Source: Anastrepha obliqua (taxonomy: Eukaryota; Arthropoda; Insecta; Diptera; Tephritidae). Taken from it: a stretch of 64,000 nucleotides of DNA. The first letter of the stretch is position 1, and every line of letters begins with the position of its first letter. Made by a program: the position numbers and the translations under genes. Where the stretch lies: contig NC_072893.1 of assembly GCF_027943255.1 (NCBI RefSeq), forward strand, positions 930,001-994,000, given 5' to 3'. The notes beneath the pieces were generated by a model. It did not search any database. It saw only the letters and a program-made list of their open reading frames with translations, and was not told where the DNA came from. Shown piece after piece: positions 56,881 through 64,000 of the stretch.

Positions 56881-59800
56881 ATTTTCGCTACATTCAATAG
56901 TTTTCGCTCACACTTTATGAAAATAACCGAATCTGTGCAACAAATAACGTAATTTTATATAACGGGTCTTTAAATTCACAACAGAGCAGAGATGCCATTT
57001 GTAAAAACAGCGAAATTTCCATAATGAATTTTAAGAGATCCCGAAGAGGAGTAGTAAGAACTTTATCCTTACTCAGTACATCGCAACCCAACAGCCTAAG
57101 GCAGATTCTAGGAAACGTCTGACAGCTGCAGTAAAATAACATATATAAGTAAGGGTGAAATAAATAAAAGCATGTGAAAAGGATGACATGAAGAGAGCAA
57201 AAAAGATGGCCGATATTTGGGATTCCGAGCCACTGACGTATATTTCCAGGAGATTACACATATAATTTCGAGCACAGGAAAAAAATTGCCATATTGCCAC
57301 TCAATCACGACAAAACTAACAGTAAATTTTTGGTGTAGTTATATGAATTTGAGCTATAATATTTTACCAAGCGTTGCTTAATGAGGTGGCGAAAGATAAT
57401 TTCACGCAAAGGGATCGGTATTTATATTACTTACGAGAGTCAAGCTTCTCATAAGACTTTAATATCGTAACTTTAATACGAGTATAGTAACCTTAACATA
57501 GGAACATGGCAACTTTTACTTACTCGGCCACTTTTCATTTACGTCAGATAGCATCACCTACGTTTATTAGGGAATCAATAACTAATTTTAAGCCATTAAT
57601 ATGGTCACACCAGGATGTTTTAAATAAACAATTTTACTACGATATACGTACATATGTATGAGTCTGTAAAATGGATATCAATGTGGAAAGACTACCAGTA
57701 AGTTTAAAGATTTAGAACAGAGTAAAGTCTTAAGTAATTTTACTTTAGCAGGAGAAATATTTGTTTAAGCAAATAATCCCAAAACCCTCTCTTCCTACTA
57801 TTCATCCTTTGACCGCTTTTTTAATGCCTATTTTTAACATACACACAAACATTTGAACCCGAGGTTTGCTGTAATTAAACATTGCAAATAATCCAGATAG
57901 ACAACGGAAGACGCAGATGCCTGAGCTCACACTGAGAGGAAGGTGAGCGGGGGCCTGTCGGTAGATTTTATCCTCATGCCTTTACGGGGCGCCGAACAGC
58001 TGATGACATTCTCACGGGAACAACTCAAGCGCGGAATGGCCAAGCGATGCGCGAGCCATCAAACGGAAGCGAAATTGACCGGGGCAACCAGCAGCAACAG
58101 CAACTGTAACAACAACGATGCAAGCGAACGCGAACTGCGAAGAAGAACTCATTCACATGTGAAATGGAAAAATATAATCCAAATAAGGAAGATGGCTACA
58201 GTTATTGGACATGGCTCCACACATTCGCACATCCGCGCTTACACATACAACAGAAACGTTACGCACACATAGAAGCATAGCAGAGCATAAATCTGTATGG
58301 GTGTGTGAGTGTTATGCCAACCACACGTACAAGGGAGCTACTTAAGTATAGGTGTATGTATGTATGTTTGCCTGTCTGCTGTGGCTTTGGCGTGCATTTT
58401 ATAAAAATTCTTAAAATTCAATAAATATTTATGAGTTAGTAATCAGTTCAGAAATCTAACACACACGCACACACACCTACAATTGACATTTGTAAAGTAA
58501 ATAAATACATACATATATATGTGTGTACGTGCGCTTGTGTTCTGTATAAGTCCATGTGGAGCAATCGGCCCCACCGAACGAAGCAACCAAATGCACAAAC
58601 CAATGAGTGCCAAAGCGACAGTTAGACACAGGGGTGAATCTCAAAAAGGTCCGTAAATAAAAAGAGCATGTCACCAATACGCAAAAGCCAAGTAAGACAA
58701 TTGCCGTTATCGATATGTACATATGAATAAATCGAGCAAGACAGCCATTTTCCTTGCAACCTTTTCTTTTAAGTTAAATTAGTTTTGGTTTTTATGCAAA
58801 GTCCAGTGCGGGGCTTTATTTTGCAGAATAAAATAATTTGGAGATTTGCAAAAATTTCTAAAATTGAATATTGTATGTAACGTTAGCAGCACCCCGAGAA
58901 AAACACTTGCTGATATCTTACTTCAAAAGTGATAACGTTAATATTCATTAATAAAAAGTAATTTTGGGTGGAAATTCCATCTACATAATATTATACATAA
59001 AAAGCATTTTTGAAATGTAAGCAAAAATCTGCTTTTATGTTTTTTGTTGAATTAGTGGCAGGTCTGCACATTAACGTTGATTTTATAAATAAGTGAAAAA
59101 ACTTCCTTTTTTGCTTGTTTTAATATGAATGTTATGTGCTTGACAAAAAAAAATGTGTGTAGCGTAGTATACATAACAGAACGCCGACGCCAGAATGGAT
59201 AGCACTTTATAGTACGCATAAGCACTAGCCAGAAAACGGAAATAAGCGCCAAAAAGTAGGCCCAAAAAAAAAAACGCAAAAAAAATTGGGACCAAAAAAC
59301 GCCCCAAACAGTAAGCACCAAGGAAATATAACGCCAAAAAGTAGTCACCAAAAATATATTTCCTACACGTTTGCACAACAAACAAGCGCCAAAAAGTAGG
59401 CAGTGTAATTTCCCACTAGAAATTGGCAACCACAAGGAAAAACTCAGGAAAAATAGCCTAAAGTGTATCTAAGATATATGTATATAAGGTATAGCTCTCT
59501 CTCTCCTTTTCCTCTACGTTATATCTTTTTTCTCTCTCGCGGAACGAAAATGCCTAAAACGTTGCATGACCTTGAAATTTTACTCTCCATTCTCTCTCGT
59601 CCGTCGACGCATAAGAAGTTTCACTTTAAAAAAATATTTCGACAATTCTCAAAAGAAAAAAAAATATATTAGTTTTCAGTTTTTAATACCGTGAAAAATT
59701 CGTCATTAAAAATCTGGGTTTGGTGGCTCTCAAGAAAAGTTATTAAAAACATGTGGTTTCTCTTGTAATTGTAATAATAATTGTGATTATACACATACGT

Positions 59801-60239
59801 AAGCCATCGCGCCTACATTGGATTGCAGAAGAGAAAGTTAAATGGTGCGATCTCGCTTTCGAGTTGAAGAGAGACAATTTGTGTGCAAATTTCGTAGTGC
59901 TAAATTTTTAAGGGATCTTTTGGGTAATTATAAAAGCCATTTGTATAGAAAGCACGATTATGTTTTGGAAAAGCTTTAGCGGCAAGAGGAGCTGCATCAA
60001 CTTTTCCAGCGCGAAAAAAACGGTGCCAACAAAAAAAAAATGTTTCCTGAGAATTGAGCGGGAAGTTAATATACAAAACACTCACGATGGAGAATATAGT
60101 GAGGTGGCGTCTATCGTGGTACCGTTAATTTACTTTGAGCGAATTTGATAATATCAGCTGATTTTCGTGACGTCAGACTAGTCAAATTGGTGGTCAGTGT
60201 GACCAGATTACCATTTTCTATGAGCAAAACTATAGTTAG
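56881..60239. other. Unassigned DNA, 3.4 kb
   Basis: No transposon or gene recognised. The part from 57900 to 58280 is less AT-rich and contains an open frame (57943-58272) with CAGCAA/CAACAA runs and no domain. CT-rich sequence lies near 59495-59545. The CGCCAAAAAGTAG repeats are listed separately. Confidence 0.4.
59246..59400. repeat. Dispersed GCGCCAAAAAGTAG short repeats
   Basis: Copies at 59246-59260 and 59386-59400 are identical over GCGCCAAAAAGTAGG. Another, ACGCCAAAAAGTAG, is at 59331-59344, and a degenerate one, GCCCCAAACAGTAAG, near 59301. Spacing is irregular, so it is not a simple tandem array. Confidence 0.8.
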
Positions 60240-61154
60240 TATTAAGCAGCAAAATTCGTTTGATTGAATTTGAGAAATGTTGATACTAATAAAAAAGGTG
60301 TACTTAATTTTTTGAAAACGCCAACTGCGGCAGATGTTGATGCTGCTGTTGACACCATTGATTCCAGCGGTCGGTTGAAATATGCTTCAATAGCAATTTT
60401 AGTCGAAAAATTTCTCGTCACTTGACGATTTATGGCTCTGGCTTCAATAATGGGCATACACAATGCTTCAGCCAAGCTGCGCAGGATCTGCTTACGTTTG
60501 TTGTTTGTTCTCCAAGGCAACATAGGGTTATTCAAATCGTAGACAATGTAGGCTGCAAGAGCTGTAATGTCCAACATGTTGAAGAACATCGCTAGTGGCC
60601 ATCGTTTTGTTTGTCTTTGTGTTGGATATTCCGCAAACATTTAGTCCATTCGATCAACTCCACCTTTGGTACGATTATAATATTCAATTATTTCAGGTTT
60701 CCCACTGTCAGCTATTTCAGCATCATTATGCATGGTCGAAAGCAAAATTACTGCTTTATTTTTTTTGGGAACATAAGAGCACATTGTCACATTATTTTTG
60801 AAGCGAAATGTCGTTGAACCAATTGTCCTGTGTTTGTTCTGCTTCATTTCTTGAGGAATATATGATTTGTTTTTGCGCAAAGTTCCAACGATCGTGAGTT
60901 TCCAGGTCAGAAGCAGTTCTGCAACTGGCAAGGTTGCATGTCCTGACTTTATTTGCCCATATCGCTGGAACCAGTAGGAATATTCGAATGAAACAAAAGA
61001 CAAAATACTTGTTATATATTAAAATATACATTTAAAAAAAAAAATCATAGAAATCGGTTGAATAAGCATTAAAAAAACTGCAAAATAAGGTCCCGGGTAC
61101 AAACGTATCCCGGGTGTGTGTTTACGTGGTATTTTCTGGGTGTGTGTTCTAGGG
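60240..61154 (-). mobile_element. piggyBac-like element, internally deleted and 3' truncated
   Basis: The high-coordinate end reads, on the minus strand, TTAA then CCCTAGAACACACACCCAGA, the classic piggyBac terminus (TTAACCCTAG). A short palindromic block with two CCCGGG motifs follows at 61093-61116. Transposase coding begins only about 120-150 bp inside, already in the middle of the catalytic domain, so the N-terminal half has been deleted. No matching terminus was found at the low end, where coding stops near 60242. The TTAA at 61155-61158 is almost in contact with the next element. Confidence 0.8.
60242..61003 (-). pseudogene. piggyBac-like transposase C-terminal half, one stop
   Basis: Two abutting frames, 61003-60641 and 60640-60242, form one 250-codon sequence interrupted by a single TAA. 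The first part has LTWKLTIVGTLRKNKSYIPQ, STTFRFKNNVTMCSYVPKKN and AVILLSTMHNDAEI. Then comes EYYNRTKGGVDRMD, which carries the paired last aspartates of the piggyBac active site. The second part has MFAEYPTQRQTKRWPLAMFF and further helical sequence to STPFLL. The stop sits where relatives have a Gln-type codon right after GGVDRMD. The upstream catalytic Asps and the C-terminal Cys-rich domain are absent, so it cannot be active. Confidence 0.85.
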
Positions 61155-61160
61155 TTAATA

Positions 61161-61640
61161 AGAGGTGTTATTTCGATATTCAAAGAAAAATTCTATTTTT
61201 TAATATAAATGATCGGATGTTTATTTCATTATAAAGAGGAAGGTATCCTGTTAATAGTGGTAAATAACATAAGGCAAATGACCACCCCGACCACGCTTAC
61301 AGGACAATATCCTTTTCATGAAATTTTCCATAACCGAATTGCAAACTGGCTGCCCTATATCCTCGATAACCTCACGAATTCCATCTTTGCGGTCTTCAAT
61401 CGACCCTGGGCTGTTGGACCTTCTCTTTCATGTGGCCCCAAAGAAAAAAGTCTCAAGGTGTTAAATCACAAGATGTCGGTGGCCAATTGTGATCACCTCT
61501 TCGAGATATAACACGGTCCGGAAACTTTTCCCGTAAAAGATCAATGGTTTCGTTGCTTGTGTGGCACGTAGCGCCGTCTTGTTGAAAGTAAACGTTGTCC
61601 AGATCAATTCCATCCAATTCTGGCCATGAAAAATAGATAT
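61161..61640 (-). mobile_element. Internally deleted DD41D element, copy 2
   Basis: The low end AGAGGTGTTATTTCGAT follows a TA and matches the terminus of copy 1 (36982-37491). The minus frame 61656-61453 reads FSWPELDGIDLDNVYFQQDG and FPDRVISRRGDHNWPPTSCD, nearly identical to copy 1, and the C-terminal tail is readable down to about 61210. The coding stops matching at the same place as in copy 1 (just before FSWPELDG). The far terminus could not be found because the sequences diverge around 61635. Confidence 0.85.
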
Positions 61641-62860
61641 GGGATTTTAAAAACACTTCTCTCAGTGAGTAGCTAAAAGGGCTAACAAATGAACGCAGCT
61701 CCGATTACGCACTTTGGAAAGTGAAAAAAGATATTCACAACCAGCTGCACAACATTCACCAATAAGAAAATAATATACCACATGGGCAAAAACCAATGTA
61801 GAGAAAGCTAATACCTTGCCCTGAATACCTTGAAAATATCTTCAAGCCATACGATGCATGAAGGGCAGCTGAAATGGAATTATGTTACGATGAAATTCCT
61901 CCAGTAACGGACTATGAATTATGTGATGAAGAAAAATGTAAATCCAACACCTGTCTTTGTCCTTATTACTGGGGAAGTCCTAAAACAGCTACCACCAACT
62001 ACTCTTAATTTAAATTAACAAAAATTACGGATGCTATATTCAAATTGAAGCACTTTCTATATACTGGAAAACTGCGAGGTGATCATGTTCAACAAGCCAG
62101 CACACGATGTATCATCATCTCCTACCCATTTTATCAAAACTATTAGAAAAATTACTTGCCAAACGCCTTAACAAAGCTATTGAGCGGAGGAAGCTGATAC
62201 CAGCGCATCAGTTTGGCTTCCGCTCAAAACATTCAATAACCAATCACGGCCACAGGCTAACTCAAGTTGTAAAAAATATCTTCAAAAAGAAAAAAATGTG
62301 CTCTGTTGTCTTCACGCACAATAAAATGAGATATCATTCAATATATATAGAGTGCAAGTCTCGTATCATACCACGGCTAAATACCTGGGCATGACTTTTG
62401 ACACCAAACTCAGATGGAGTGCTCACGCAAAGCAGAAAATAGAAGCTTGATATTAAATTCGGAAATTTGTATGGGGTCAAGGGTAATCGATCCGCTTTAT
62501 CCACTTACAATACAATTACTCTCTAGAAGCAAATGCTTCTAGAAAATGGGATCCAACTATGGGCTTGCTCAAGCTCCAGCAACATGCTTCAAATATAAAG
62601 GTTCCAGAATAAACTCTTGCGATGCGCTACTAACGCGCCCTGGTATGTACGCATCACTGACCTTGAACGCGATCTCGGCACAGAGCCAGTTGCTATCGTA
62701 ATTAAGAAAAATGTTCTATCCAATATGAATCGGCTATCTCTTCATGTCAACAGCGGAACGTCAGCCCGCAAAAGAATCGCACATGCAGTAATCAGCTCCT
62801 TTGCAGGTCTTGCGCAAGACATAAAAACCAGAGAAAATTGCTAGAATGCAAATGAAATAA
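61640..62860 (+). mobile_element. Jockey LINE fragment with the RT core deleted
   Basis: Plus frames: YLENIFKPYDA and EIPPVTDYELCDEEK (pre-RT region), KLTKITDAIFKLKHF, LLPILSKLLEKLLAKRLNKA and HQFGFRSKHS (RT fingers), KNIFKKKKMCSVVF, then a direct jump to YHSIYIECKSRI. So the A motif (LDVAQAFD type), PQG and YADD region are deleted. The rest follows as KYLGMTFDTKLRWSAHAKQK in another frame, then LRCATNAPWYVRITDLERDL and the C terminus to a stop near 62841, as typical for jockey. A-rich sequence follows. Confidence 0.85.
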
Positions 62861-64000
62861 AAGAAATCTATTTTAGGGCAAATACATACAAATAAATAGA
62901 TTTTGCTTTCCGCTGACAAAAATCAGTTCAAACAAAAAGTAGCGAATTGGGAAACGCTTGTCTCATTTCAATCCAAAAGTGAGCTACTGTATTTATTCGA
63001 TCTGCTATCCAATCTATGGTTTGCATAATTTTTGCTTTGCGCTGGGTTGTTTTCGGTGGGGGCCTCGTCGACTGTTGTTGTTATTAAAAAGTGCTTATAT
63101 GTATTTTTTTCCAGTTATATATGTATGTGTGCTGCTAGTATTTTTCATTTCATTACATTGTTGGTTTTTTCAACTTCAACGATAACATCCTTATTGCGAA
63201 TTTGGAACATTAACACATTAAGGGCCATTACCTTGATAATCTATTCAGGAGATGAATGCTCCTTCTTATACCCATACATATTTACTTATATATTGAAGTG
63301 TGCTTATGCATAAGTATATGAAACATATGTACATACGCATATACAAGCACTAAATGCTTAGCAGATTTATGCAATCCGAGCACCTAAGTAGATATGTATT
63401 GCATTGTGTGTGTACTCGGGCGCCAGCAGCACATTGTTAAGGGCCTCTTGTCGCTGGTTTAATGTGCTCGTCTGTATGGGTAATAAAAGGCGGCGGTGGT
63501 AGGTGTCGTGCTCCCCCTCGAATACAAATATGTATTTGTTGTAGCTGGTCGGTGTGCAACATTTATTTATGTGGTCGCACTTTGTTGCCCACAATTTCCG
63601 AAATTCCGATGGCAGCAACAATGCGACAGGAAATGATGGCAACAGTAGCTGCTTGCTTGAAACACCAATAACAATGGTAAGCTGCGAGCTTTCCAGTCAA
63701 GTGCAATAACAATACGGCGGCAACAATAACGAGGCGCAACTAGATAATGATGTCACATAATATTTTCCTTCACCTTGCGTCATAAATCTTTCATTGATGA
63801 CATTAATGGCGGTATTCAGTTGTCGCAAATATATAGATACACACAAATACACGTACACATATACATATGCACGCCGATGTACATATAATATTTTAGTTTT
63901 GTTGTAATGGTTGTTATGGTTATTGTTGCCATCGCCATTGTTTATTCCTGTTGCTATGTGTTGCCAATTTTTTACATTGCTGATTTTATTTAGTTTTGGG
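62861..64000. other. Unassigned DNA to the window end
   Basis: No domain recognised. CATA/TATG tracts near 63265-63340 and 63830-63880, and TTGTTG/GCAACA-rich stretches, are the only structure seen. Confidence 0.5.

Noticed and set aside
59052..59435. 127-codon minus-strand frame rich in Phe, Leu and Trp that could suggest a membrane protein
   Set aside because: It runs through the CGCCAAAAAGTAG repeats and A-rich runs, whose complement reads as Phe/Leu/Trp. No conserved domain; overlapping frames on the same strand look equally hydrophobic.
1..64000. CRISPR arrays, operons, ribosome binding sites or prophage
   Set aside because: The base composition, LINEs, SINEs and TA/TTAA/8-bp target duplications show a eukaryotic insect genome; no regularly spaced direct repeats were seen.

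Overview
This window looks like non-coding chromosomal DNA from a higher fly, most likely a tephritid fruit fly. The evidence is AT-rich DNA with CA/TG, CATA and CAACAG microsatellites, a dense mix of mariner, Tc1, maT, hAT and piggyBac relics with non-LTR retrotransposons, and three copies of a tRNA-derived SINE that I associate from memory with tephritids. I found no host gene I can support: no conserved host protein domain, no convincing exon series and no canonical tRNA or rRNA gene. The window is best read as a large intron or intergenic region that has collected transposons.

Layout. 1-3.7 kb: a LINE fragment with an unusual inverted duplication, a piggyBac N-terminal relic and a Tc1-like relic. 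5.6-6.7 kb and 9.5-10.6 kb: two dead mariners, with unassigned DNA between them that carries a CAACAG tract. 10.8-12.2 kb: 3' part of a jockey-like LINE. 13.4-15.7 kb: a decayed mariner split by a well-preserved but internally deleted hAT element with a perfect 8-bp target duplication. 16-20 kb: SINE, two LINE fragments and a maT-like (DD37D) relic. 20-24.4 kb: unassigned. 24.4-28.2 kb: a stack of LINE 3' ends and an internally deleted mariner. 29.7-32.3 kb: a DD41D relic and a complete-ended mariner carrying a 73-bp tandem duplication. 35.8-38.5 kb: a 464-bp hairpin element with identical 143-bp arms, then LINE pieces and a 510-bp deleted DD41D element. 42.5-43.8 kb: a complete 1,309-bp DD41D element with an open 360-codon transposase. 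45-53 kb: SINEs and LINE fragments. 53.8-54.5 kb: a 737-bp TTAA-flanked non-autonomous element. 56-63 kb: Tc1, piggyBac, a second copy of the short DD41D element, and a jockey LINE.

The elements do not act as a system. They are separate, mostly dead insertions, often nested or end to end. The features most worth attention are the DD41D transposase whose second and third catalytic aspartates are both asparagine, the perfect 143-bp hairpin, the inverted duplication made from a LINE's own coding sequence, and the hAT derivative that keeps an open C-terminal half. Family assignments rest on motifs read by eye, and no database search was possible.
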